Shown here: in pieces, positions 1-5,000 of the stretch
How the letters are laid out: each line of letters starts with the position of its first letter
Numbering within the stretch: the stretch's first letter is position 1
Origin: CAZTWC01 sp964617105 [NCBI: uncultured Myxococcia bacterium]
GTDB taxonomy: Bacteria > CAZTWC01
Direction: 5' to 3'
Length of the DNA: 5,000 bases
Assembly: GCA_964617105.1 (NCBI GenBank)
Contig: CAZTWC010000273.1
Span: forward strand, 1-5,000
Translations under genes and position numbers: made by a program
The notes under the pieces: generated by a model
The model's input: the letters and a program-made list of their open reading frames with translations, nothing else
The model's database searches: none
Told to the model about the DNA's origin: nothing

Positions 1-307
1 ATGTGCCTTAGCCAAATAATGCCTGGCAACGATTTACACGGCGGTTTTGCCGATCTCAGCAGAGCTGCATTCTCCGAGGATTTTTTTTCAGGGAAACGAA
101 TACCTTTCTCCGACAGAAGTGCCTGAAATCATTAGATACCTCCGAGGGATTTCTCCGACGTTTCTCCGACGGTCTCCGAGGATTCCCCGAGAGTCTCCGA
201 GTAACTAGTTGAAATTATTGAACTCCTCCGACGACTCTCCGAGGAGATTTGACGGGGCATAGTGTGAATAGTTTGATGTTGGGTGAGCGAGTTATTTTTC
301 TATTTTT
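1..307. other. Non-coding region downstream of the RhuM gene
   Basis: No gene is supported here. Besides the heptamer array there are two tiny dyads near the left edge: CGGC/GCCG around 39-52, and CAGC-AGA-GCTG at 57-67. An A/T-rich stretch (296-316) covers the end of the RhuM gene without a hairpin, so no terminator can be named. A plus-strand frame is open from 1 to a TGA at 124-126, and a minus-strand frame is open from about 129 to the left edge. Neither has a ribosome site with a plausible start or a recognisable product. The stretch may be the end of the phage module or a boundary to the next region, but no attachment site or tRNA is visible. Confidence 0.6.
72..243. repeat. Helically phased array of ten CTCCGA(G/C) heptamers
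   Basis: Ten heptamers in the same orientation start at 72, 108, 140, 153, 164, 174, 185, 195, 226 and 237 on the plus strand. Nine contain exact CTCCGA followed by G or C; the copy at 185 is CCCCGAG. Step sizes are 36, 32, 13, 11, 10, 11, 10, 31 and 11 bp. The seven copies from 153 to 237 all stay on one face of the DNA helix, assuming 10.5 bp per turn; the first three do not. Two adjacent copies form a perfect tandem 11-bp repeat, TTTCTCCGACG, at 150-160 and 161-171. The G-ending version is itself a small palindrome (CTC-C-GAG). Such arrays are typical of sites bound side by side by many copies of one protein, for example ParR-type centromeres with 11-bp iterons, replication iterons or operators. 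The role here is unknown. Confidence 0.88.
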
Positions 308-1342
308 TTATTTTTCATCCTCTGTTTTTTCTGACAAATATTTTCGCGCCATCTGTTCAAACTCTCTATCGGCTTTTTGTTTTTCAGTCAGTTGCCTTTT
401 CTGGTGAAATTTAGCGTATTCATTTTCAGCCTTTTCTTTTGCTTCCAGATGGGAGACAGAACCTGCATGCTCAAGGATATCCCGCTCATTTAGTTGTAAA
501 AAGCCATTGAGTTTTTTAATCCAATTTTTCATCGTCATTGGAATGCGCCGAATCGCTTGACCTTCGGCAAAAATTAGATACTGTTCTACAAGATTATTCA
601 GCGCAACCAATTCATCTTCACTCAGGTAGTTTTTAGCAATAGTCACATCTTGTTTGCGGACTTTTGTTCCCCGCCAACTAGTCAACCCCATATTGGGCTT
701 ATTGAAATCAGTGCGTTCAACGATTATTTCAGCAGCCGTTTTACCGGTTATGGCCCAGTGCATTTTGTTTTGAACGGTTTTAAAAAACTTCATGCTGATA
801 TCAAGTGTTGGATCGTAGTCAACACTGGTGGCATAAATGTCAGTAATTTTTTGATAAAACCGCTTCTCAGAAGTTCTAATATCCTGAATGCGGCGTAGTA
901 ATTCATCATAATAATCATATGGTTGATCAGGATTTTTCAAACGCTCATCATCCAAGACAAACCCCTTGATAATATACTCTCGAAGTCTTTGAGTAGCCCA
1001 CTGTCTAAAACGGGTGGCAACATGAGATTTTATGCGATAACCAACGGAGATAATCGCATCCAGATTATAACATTTCTGGTTTCTCTTTATTTCTCTGATT
1101 CCCTCTTGTTGAACTATTAAGAAATCCTTAATAGTTGACTTTTCGACTAATTCTCCTTCTGCAAATATATTTTTCAAATGTAAGTTTATATTTGGCACTG
1201 TAGTTTGAAAAAGTTTGGCCATTAATTTTTGAGTCAACCAAACAGTTTCATCTTGCAGCCGGACCTCAATTTTAGTTTGGCCATCCTCGGTCTGGTAGAT
1301 AAGAAAATCGGTTTTTGGTGCTTTAACTAGTTTGTTTGTCAA
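308..1342 (-). CDS. RhuM family protein (virulence_RhuM domain)
   Basis: The 344-residue product matches the RhuM family, named after a gene of the Salmonella pathogenicity island 3 region and common in prophages, mobile islands and beside restriction-modification loci. The molecular function of the family is not established. Family marks seen in order: FLIYQTEDGQTKIEVRLQDETVWLT with the start of a helix-turn-helix-like segment (13-60); IKDFLIVQQEG.R.I.R....YNLDAIISVGYR (71-103); the block ATRFRQWATQRLREYIIKGFVLDDERLKN (109-137); YYDELLRRIQDIRTSEKRFYQKITDIYATSVDYDP (144-178); FFKTVQNKMHWAITG.TAAEII (186-207). The C-terminus (about 297-344) is charged and helical. The length is normal and no break is seen. 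Translation starts at TTG 1342, eight bases after AAAGGAG (1351-1357); an ATG just upstream is out of frame. A 54-bp gap without a terminator separates it from the connector-like gene, so it is probably cargo at the end of the late operon, perhaps acting against host or competing elements (inference). Confidence 0.92.
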   Translation of the reverse strand: MTNKLVKAPKTDFLIYQTEDGQTKIEVRLQDETVWLTQKLMAKLFQTTVPNINLHLKNIFAEGELVEKSTIKDFLIVQQEGIREIKRNQKCYNLDAIISVGYRIKSHVATRFRQWATQRLREYIIKGFVLDDERLKNPDQPYDYYDELLRRIQDIRTSEKRFYQKITDIYATSVDYDPTLDISMKFFKTVQNKMHWAITGKTAAEIIVERTDFNKPNMGLTSWRGTKVRKQDVTIAKNYLSEDELVALNNLVEQYLIFAEGQAIRRIPMTMKNWIKKLNGFLQLNERDILEHAGSVSHLEAKEKAENEYAKFHQKRQLTEKQKADREFEQMARKYLSEKTEDEK

Positions 1343-1350
1343 GAATCATT

Positions 1351-1357
1351 CTCCTTT
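1351..1357 (-). promoter_or_regulatory. Ribosome binding site selecting the TTG start of the RhuM gene
   Basis: The minus strand reads AAAGGAG with an eight-base spacer to the TTG at 1342. The nearby ATG at 1349 is seven bases upstream of the TTG and out of frame, so it cannot start this protein. The TTG is therefore the supported start. Confidence 0.75.
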
Positions 1358-1396
1358 ATTTTTCCAAATGTTATTGTTGCTCTTCCTGCCCAGAAT

Positions 1397-1858
1397 TTAC
1401 TCCAAATCTTTGCCTCTACTGTAAATTAGCGGTTTGAGGTCAGGTGTTGTCATGATTTCAAATTTGCTGTTTGAGGATCTCTTTTCTCTATTCAGCAACC
1501 GGTCATACTCATCCAGTAATGATTTGACGATATCTTTCCAATTCGCCCCGGTTCTTTTAACCTGCTTGTCACCGCTTTTAAAGGAGATATCTTCTTTTAA
1601 ACTTCTGGTTACCTTCACAAAACACATTTTAGCCTGTAATAAAATCAGTTCCCGGTGCAGGGGCGACAAAGAGGGTTCAATATATTTTGTGTCGTTTTTT
1701 TGAATGACCTGGTAATCCGACTTCACATCAATGTTCACAGTGATTAACGCCCGTGTAATACAACGGTCACTTAATTCAGGAGCGATATCTTCCTGACCAA
1801 TATCAACAAACAAGTCTTTGATGAGTTCAGAGAACGGTGTTTCCATTTGAGCCCCCAT
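1397..1858 (-). CDS. Small phage protein downstream of TerL, possible head-tail connector/adaptor
   Basis: The longest frame begins at a TTG (1909) inside the end of the large terminase gene. The ATG at 1858 is the better start: it lies 14 bases after the terminase stop, and AAAGGAT, which overlaps that stop, is the ribosome site. This gives 153 residues; a second ATG at 1846 is also possible. I do not recognise a named family with certainty. The protein has an N-terminal helical part (TPFSELIKDLFVDIG, 7-21) and a middle region with DRCITRALITVNIDV (31-45). A hydrophobic helix SPLHRELILLQAKMCFVKV (65-83) is followed by a polar loop and a second helix, NWKDIVKSLLDEYDRLL (106-122). This helix-loop-helix layout, a hydrophobic helix followed by 'W..iv..Ll.eYd.ll', resembles gp6/gp15-type head-tail connector proteins, and small size next to terminase fits. 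That role is inference; the gene itself is well supported by its ribosome site, operon position and open frame. Confidence 0.82.
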   Translation of the reverse strand: MGAQMETPFSELIKDLFVDIGQEDIAPELSDRCITRALITVNIDVKSDYQVIQKNDTKYIEPSLSPLHRELILLQAKMCFVKVTRSLKEDISFKSGDKQVKRTGANWKDIVKSLLDEYDRLLNREKRSSNSKFEIMTTPDLKPLIYSRGKDLE

Positions 1859-1867
1859 AAAATTAAA

Positions 1868-1875
1868 ATCCTTTA
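1868..1875 (-). promoter_or_regulatory. Ribosome binding site overlapping the TerL stop codon
   Basis: On the minus strand the terminase stop TAA runs straight into AGGAT, making TAAAGGAT before the ATG at 1858. This favours the ATG start over the longer TTG-initiated version and suggests translational coupling between the two genes. Confidence 0.55.
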
Positions 1876-3525
1876 CCAAAAAACTGGTCCGGTATTTATG
1901 ATTGGACAATTAGCCACAATAACTTCAGACTCATATTGTTCCGAATCTACTTCCATTTCCCGCCTCAACAGGGCACAGCGCATTGCATCAATAATGTGGT
2001 CATTGCCCTTGCTGTAGATGATTTGGCCTCTGTCTGAAATTGTATAAGTCTGGGTGCAGAGTTGATCTTCGATCTGGGTATCCTGCGTGGGCAGCCTTAA
2101 CTTATCGGCATTGAGGATTTTATTGATTATGGTTGACATAACTTCTTTGGTTGGCTTTTTAATTGGCTTTCCCCCTTCATCTTCTCCTACGGGAATGGAA
2201 GAGCCAAAGTCATATCCTGTAAGGCGGCCCGGAAAGTGATTGCTGCGGAATTTATCCAAATTCAGAAGTTCATGCTCCACCGCTGTTCCATTACCGCCGC
2301 GGTCAATGCCAAGACCGGTTGGAGAATAAACCCTGTCGACAATACTAATAATCTCTGATATTGAGGGATAGGCCACTTTTTCGGCATGTATCCTTAGAAC
2401 CAAACTCAATATCCCATCTCCAGATTCCTCAAAAAGTAATATCTCCGTGGGATCCGAAACATAGCCGAGATCCGCTCCCAACCAAAATTTACCGTGCTTG
2501 CCGGGTAAATTGAGAAGCATTTCCAGGCGTTCTCTTACTTCTTGTTCACTGTTTAGACCTGTCAAACTCTCGCCATCTATTTTCACCATTTGATATTCAG
2601 GGATTTCAGCCAAAGAACGCATCACCTGGGAGATATTAAAGGCGCAGTAGGATGGCATCCCATGCTCACCGGCTATTTCATGCTGCCAACCTGAAGTATT
2701 TTCACCGCCATAGAAATTCAGCAGATCTTTATGCAGTTGTTCATCCCAATCAGGAGATATCCAGGATGGCCATCTGAAAATCTTCCACTCCTTATCGTTG
2801 GTGATTTTATAATAGGTTCTGTCACGAAGTCCACTGGGCGTGGAATAGATTCTCATAATACCGTTTTTATTCAGGCATTGACGCAAGGCTTTCCAGGCAG
2901 CCTCTGGAATCCAGGCCGCTTCATCCACCAACAAGAGATCAACGTGTAAAGAACGAAATGCATTGCCCATTGAACCTGCCGGCCTGAAGTGAACTCTACA
3001 TCCGGTTTTGAAATTTAATTGAAAATAGGGGCGCCGCGATATTTTAATTCGTCCGCTTTTATCCCTTGCCAAGTTGTTATACAGGCTTTTATTTTGATTT
3101 AACTGATATTCTACCTCTTCGGTGATCGTATTTAGTTGACCTTGATAGGGGGCTGCTACCAGAACTGATTTACCACGGTTAACATAGGTATACCAGAGGA
3201 TTATAGTTGATAAGTTGACAGTTTTTCCTGTCTTTCTCCCGCTTAGATGGACAATTTTTTTCGATGGGCTCAAAAGATCTTCAACCTGATAATACCTGTA
3301 ATGCCTCCTTGAACCATCCCGGTTGGAAAGAAAAATCTCACCGAACCGCCAGGGATTCAGGCTGAAAAGTTCTGGCTCAGACGGAACCATCAGTATGGAT
3401 TGCTTATTTGGCTGTATGTTTTTTCTTTCCATTTCCAGATACGTTTTTCCTTTGCTGACAATGATGATCTCTCGGGGTAAATCCTCTTGATGCAAATAAT
3501 ATCCAGGATAATTTAACAAAGGCAA
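1873..3525 (-). CDS. Phage terminase large subunit (ATPase and nuclease)
   Basis: This is the packaging motor that cuts concatemeric phage DNA and pumps it through the portal into the prohead using ATP. The N-terminal ATPase has a Walker A motif SGRKTGKT (residues 95-102). VLVAAPYQGQ (121-130) follows, with the aromatic/Gln region typical of the family. Walker B is VDLLLVDEAAW (195-205, Asp201-Glu202), and the coupling motif is YSTPSG (227-232). The C-terminal RNase H-like nuclease shows three acidic positions: Asp352 in LGADLG, Asp408 in GLGIDRGG, and Asp509/Asp513 in NDHIIDAM. The length of 550 residues is normal to slightly long, and all catalytic motifs are present, so the enzyme looks functional. 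The start is uncertain: the frame has no ATG or GTG near its beginning, and TTG at 3525 has only a weak ribosome site overlapped by a hairpin; TTG codons at residues 3 and 11 are alternatives. The frame ends in ...PVFW, 14 bases before the next gene's likely ATG, so translation may be coupled. Confidence 0.95.
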   Translation of the reverse strand: MPLLNYPGYYLHQEDLPREIIIVSKGKTYLEMERKNIQPNKQSILMVPSEPELFSLNPWRFGEIFLSNRDGSRRHYRYYQVEDLLSPSKKIVHLSGRKTGKTVNLSTIILWYTYVNRGKSVLVAAPYQGQLNTITEEVEYQLNQNKSLYNNLARDKSGRIKISRRPYFQLNFKTGCRVHFRPAGSMGNAFRSLHVDLLLVDEAAWIPEAAWKALRQCLNKNGIMRIYSTPSGLRDRTYYKITNDKEWKIFRWPSWISPDWDEQLHKDLLNFYGGENTSGWQHEIAGEHGMPSYCAFNISQVMRSLAEIPEYQMVKIDGESLTGLNSEQEVRERLEMLLNLPGKHGKFWLGADLGYVSDPTEILLFEESGDGILSLVLRIHAEKVAYPSISEIISIVDRVYSPTGLGIDRGGNGTAVEHELLNLDKFRSNHFPGRLTGYDFGSSIPVGEDEGGKPIKKPTKEVMSTIINKILNADKLRLPTQDTQIEDQLCTQTYTISDRGQIIYSKGNDHIIDAMRCALLRREMEVDSEQYESEVIVANCPIINTGPVFW

Positions 3526-3528
3526 ATC

Positions 3529-3541
3529 CCGGCTTTGCCGG
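3529..3541. promoter_or_regulatory. Small GC-rich hairpin at the start of the large terminase gene
   Basis: On the minus strand CCGGC-AAA-GCCGG forms a perfect 5-bp stem with a three-base loop, ending three bases before the TTG start at 3525. It occupies the place where the ribosome binding site should be. It lies in the 42-bp gap after the small terminase stop. It may limit initiation on the large subunit gene unless ribosomes arrive from upstream, which is an inference. No T run follows, so it is not a terminator. Confidence 0.4.
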
Positions 3542-3567
3542 AGGAATAGTCACTACTATGTTGAGGA

Positions 3568-4326
3568 TTATTCAGGCATTGAAGTTTCTAGTGGAATGAC
3601 CCAGCCGCAAGCCATACAAATCCAATCGCTACAACTATTTTTTCGATGCTCGCCCTCATTATGACAGTGACTGCAGGAATCTATTTTGTGCTCTATATCT
3701 TCCCGTGGAGGCAGATTCAGTTTTTTCCTTAGACTATTGACCTCTTTTTCCAGTTCATAAATCCTGAGTCTTTCATCTTCTTTACTTTGAAAAATCCCTC
3801 GCTCCTCAGCAATCGCATTGAGTTCTTCCAAAAAATCAGCAGTAGTTTTAGGACCCTCACTTTGAACCGGCTCTCTGGTGTCACGAGTCTCCTTTAAGGA
3901 ACGCATGAGCCTTATCACTTCCCTCACAACCGGGATCAATGCCTCGGCCGGAGCCCCTCTGCTTGCTGAGATATTGACTTTGGCACTTAAAAGGGACAAA
4001 AAATGAACCACATGATTATCAAATGCATCCACTTCTCCCAATTGCTGGATAAAAGCCTTGTTCATCTCCTGGTACACAGATTCTTCTTCTGGCAGCAACT
4101 GCATGCTGTAGGCTCCATGTTTGACAGCATTGATATTGCCTTCCTGGCCGCCTTTATTACGGTGTTCAGAACCAGCCTGCCAATCCGGTGTCTCTTCACC
4201 GGCCTCTTCAGTTAAAAATTCATCTTTGTGAATGCGGCAATAGTCTGAACCAGACATTGCTGGCTGCGAGCAAGGCTTGCCAGTAATTTTTGAAATTGCT
4301 TTACATAAATTGCCATGAAATGCCAT
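3568..4326 (-). CDS. Probable phage terminase small subunit with N-terminal Cys/His motif and C-terminal zinc ribbon
   Basis: The gene lies directly upstream of the large terminase gene, the usual place for the small subunit, which recognises phage DNA and loads it on the motor. The reading frame is open from an ATG at 4338, but GGAGGA (4331-4336) lies inside that first stretch, so the ATG at 4326 is the better start and gives 252 residues. From that start, residues 8-33 hold Cys8, Cys19, Cys30 and His33 with exactly 11-residue steps between the cysteines, a metal-binding-like pattern. Residues 63-74 read GNINAVKHGAYS, the 'GN.NA.KHGAYS' block common in small terminases and related phage proteins. 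A charged, probably coiled-coil helix follows near 182-203. The C-terminus has Cys218/Cys221 and Cys237/Cys240, a zinc-ribbon-like pair of CxxC knuckles, with Cys232 between. It is long for a small terminase (commonly about 150-200 residues). The role rests on context plus one motif, so an accessory packaging protein is the main alternative. Confidence 0.68.
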   Translation of the reverse strand: MAFHGNLCKAISKITGKPCSQPAMSGSDYCRIHKDEFLTEEAGEETPDWQAGSEHRNKGGQEGNINAVKHGAYSMQLLPEEESVYQEMNKAFIQQLGEVDAFDNHVVHFLSLLSAKVNISASRGAPAEALIPVVREVIRLMRSLKETRDTREPVQSEGPKTTADFLEELNAIAEERGIFQSKEDERLRIYELEKEVNSLRKKLNLPPREDIEHKIDSCSHCHNEGEHRKNSCSDWICMACGWVIPLETSMPE

Positions 4327-4330
4327 AAAC

Positions 4331-4336
4331 TCCTCC
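4331..4336 (-). promoter_or_regulatory. Ribosome binding site that decides the start of the small terminase gene
   Basis: The minus strand reads GGAGGA, then four bases, then the ATG at 4326. The upstream in-frame ATG (4338) overlaps this site and has no good Shine-Dalgarno sequence of its own, so translation most likely begins at 4326 and the first four residues of the longest frame (MEEF) are not made. Confidence 0.72.
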
Positions 4337-4343
4337 ATTTAAT

Positions 4344-4368
4344 AAATGTAATGGGGAAAATTACATTT
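4344..4368. promoter_or_regulatory. Perfect 9-bp inverted repeat upstream of the small terminase gene (candidate operator or mRNA hairpin)
   Basis: AAATGTAAT (4344-4352) and ATTACATTT (4360-4368) are exact reverse complements separated by seven bases. The element sits in the 64-bp gap between the 124-residue gene and the small terminase gene. On the transcribed strand it ends eight bases before the ribosome binding site. A CTCCGA hexamer begins on the very next base (4369). It could bind a dimeric regulator or fold in the mRNA near the ribosome site. I do not call it a terminator, because no T run follows on the minus strand and the stem is AT-rich. Confidence 0.55.
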
Positions 4369-4402
4369 CTCCGATCAGAGTTTTCTGTTTTTTTAGCCGT
4401 AA

Positions 4403-4777
4403 TTAAGGTGCAACGTCTGATAGGTCATAGTCTATCAACTTTTCAGCCATGATTGCTGTGGATTGTGCCATTTGGACGGCCTTTTCCTTTGTAATTATTT
4501 TTTCATTCAACAAATTGATAATATCTTCAATAGACAATCCCAATATCAGAACATTATCTTCAGAGAAATTTTCAGCAGTCAATTCTTTAGGCCAATGAAC
4601 AAAAGTGAACTGTAAACTGGTATTGATAACACCTTTTCCCACTAATTTCGCATAATAATTCATTTGCTTCTTCATGACTTCTCTAATACGCTGTTGCTGT
4701 TGAGGCGTTAATTTCTCAAAATCCTGGTTACTTTCCAAATCGGGCTCATTATAAAAATAATTCAATGAATCTTCCAT
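4403..4777 (-). CDS. Hypothetical phage protein, 124 residues, between head morphogenesis and terminase genes
   Basis: I do not recognise this protein. The ATG start at 4777 is well supported by an AAGGAGGA site (4784-4791) seven bases upstream. The product is acidic at both ends and has no signal peptide or membrane segment. The N-terminal third is polar with a Gln-rich helix-like stretch (LTPQQQQRIREVMKKQ, residues 24-39). The middle (about 45-62) looks like beta structure ending in HWPKEL. The C-terminal half is helical, with EDIINLLNEK and KEKAVQMAQSTAIMAEKL. The overall character is that of a small cytoplasmic, possibly oligomeric virion-assembly or accessory protein, but that is inference. 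It lies between a gp7-like gene and the terminase pair and shares their strand, so it is probably part of the same late operon. It could instead be a scaffold-like or regulatory protein; nothing in the sequence decides this. Confidence 0.8.
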   Translation of the reverse strand: MEDSLNYFYNEPDLESNQDFEKLTPQQQQRIREVMKKQMNYYAKLVGKGVINTSLQFTFVHWPKELTAENFSEDNVLILGLSIEDIINLLNEKIITKEKAVQMAQSTAIMAEKLIDYDLSDVAP

Positions 4778-4783
4778 GTTCGT

Positions 4784-4791
4784 TCCTCCTT
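4784..4791 (-). promoter_or_regulatory. Strong ribosome binding site of the 124-residue gene
   Basis: On the minus strand the bases read AAGGAGGA and end seven bases before the ATG at 4777. This near-perfect anti-Shine-Dalgarno match fixes the start of the gene and is one of the signs of a Firmicutes-like translation apparatus. Confidence 0.85.
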
Positions 4792-4826
4792 CTGGTTAAT
4801 TTAATCGCAATAAAAAATCATAACAG

Positions 4827-5000
4827 TCATGTAAGGTAACTGCTCACATAACAACGGCACCGCGGATGTTTCGGGGGTGGATTTACTTTGTCAATTTTAA
4901 AAATTTCTCCGTTTAATGATGAACATTCCGGACAGGTCCGATTATCCAGGGCAGCCCACCATTGAACCTTCTCAACTCCTGCATATTCGTAAAACTTGAT
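4827..5000 (-). CDS. Phage head morphogenesis protein, SPP1 gp7 / Mu gpF type (partial, C-terminal end)
   Basis: Only the last 57 codons and the TGA stop lie in the window; the 5' part is beyond the right edge. The visible peptide has the typical C-terminal signature of the SPP1 gp7 / Mu gpF minor head protein family. This comprises an aromatic run (VQWWAALDNRTCPECSSLNG), a CxxC pair at visible residues 23 and 26, an FKID-like strand, and then PPPKHPRCRC with His45, Cys48 and Cys50. In this family the 'D.RTC..C..L.G......P..HP.CRC' block ends the conserved domain, so only a seven-residue tail follows here. Known family members are minor capsid or head-assembly proteins, and SPP1 gp7 is associated with the portal. 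The Cys/His set suggests metal binding, which is an inference. The next gene starts 49 bp downstream with no hairpin terminator between them, so co-transcription is likely. Family assignment is strong; the full length and start cannot be judged. Confidence 0.87.
   Translation of the reverse strand: MKFYEYAGVEKVQWWAALDNRTCPECSSLNGEIFKIDKVNPPPKHPRCRCYVSSYLT

Noticed and set aside
1-126. Plus-strand frame open from the left edge with an ATG at base 1 (41 codons)
   Set aside because: No upstream sequence to judge a ribosome site, no recognisable product, and it runs into the heptamer array. The opposite strand is open over the same bases, so openness alone means little.
1-129. Minus-strand frame open from an in-frame TGA near 130 to the left edge
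   Set aside because: There is no ATG or GTG start within the visible part, only a late TTG, and no known motif. It could be real only if the sequence to the left supports it.
72-243. The heptamer array as a CRISPR array
   Set aside because: The units are only 7 to 11 bp long with 3-bp spacers in the core, far too short, and no cas genes are present.
650-1120. Plus-strand open frames opposite the RhuM gene
   Set aside because: They are antisense shadows of a well-supported coding frame and have no family features.
1313-1342. TTGACA at the RhuM start as a -35 promoter box
   Set aside because: It coincides with the start codon and first residues, and no -10 box is found at the correct distance.
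1859-1909. TTG start of the connector-like gene inside the terminase gene
   Set aside because: It has no good ribosome site, while the ATG at 1858 has AAAGGAT at a suitable distance and avoids the overlap.
2731-2949. Plus-strand open frame opposite the terminase ATPase region
   Set aside because: It lies entirely antisense to conserved terminase motifs and has no ribosome site.
4344-4368. The inverted repeat as a Rho-independent terminator
   Set aside because: The stem is AT-rich and no T run follows it on the transcribed strand, and the genes on both sides seem to belong to one unit.

Overview
The window carries part of a prophage, phage or phage-derived packaging and head-assembly module. 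All supported genes lie on the minus strand and are read from right to left. Base composition is moderately AT-rich. Most genes have strong AGGAGG-type ribosome binding sites, and there is some TTG start usage. This fits a Firmicutes-like host, possibly an anaerobic clostridial or Peptococcaceae-type lineage, but nothing seen here fixes the taxon.

Layout in transcription order: (1) 5000-4827, the 3' end of an SPP1 gp7 / Mu gpF-type head morphogenesis gene, cut by the window edge; (2) 4777-4403, a 124-residue protein I do not recognise; (3) a 64-bp gap with a perfect 9-bp inverted repeat just upstream of the next ribosome binding site; (4) 4326-3568, a probable small terminase subunit with Cys/His clusters at both ends; (5) 3525-1873, the large terminase subunit with intact ATPase and nuclease motifs; (6) 1858-1397, a small protein resembling head-tail connector/adaptor proteins only in general character; (7) 1342-308, a RhuM-family protein, likely accessory cargo; (8) 307-1, a non-coding stretch with ten copies of a CTCCGA(G/C) heptamer, seven of them on one face of the helix.

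Genes 2 to 7 are closely spaced (gaps of 14 to 76 bp with the starts chosen here) with no convincing terminator between them, so they probably form one transcription unit. TerS and TerL would recognise, cut and pump DNA into the prohead, the gp7-like protein would work in head assembly, and the 153-residue protein may act at the head-tail junction. No portal gene lies downstream of TerL, the usual place; the portal presumably lies upstream of the gp7-like gene, beyond the right edge. RhuM is not a packaging protein and probably rides at the end of the operon.

The least explained element is the phased heptamer array at 72-243. It looks like a multi-site protein-binding region (centromere-like, origin-like, packaging or operator), and a single further copy of the hexamer abuts the inverted repeat upstream of the terminase genes.
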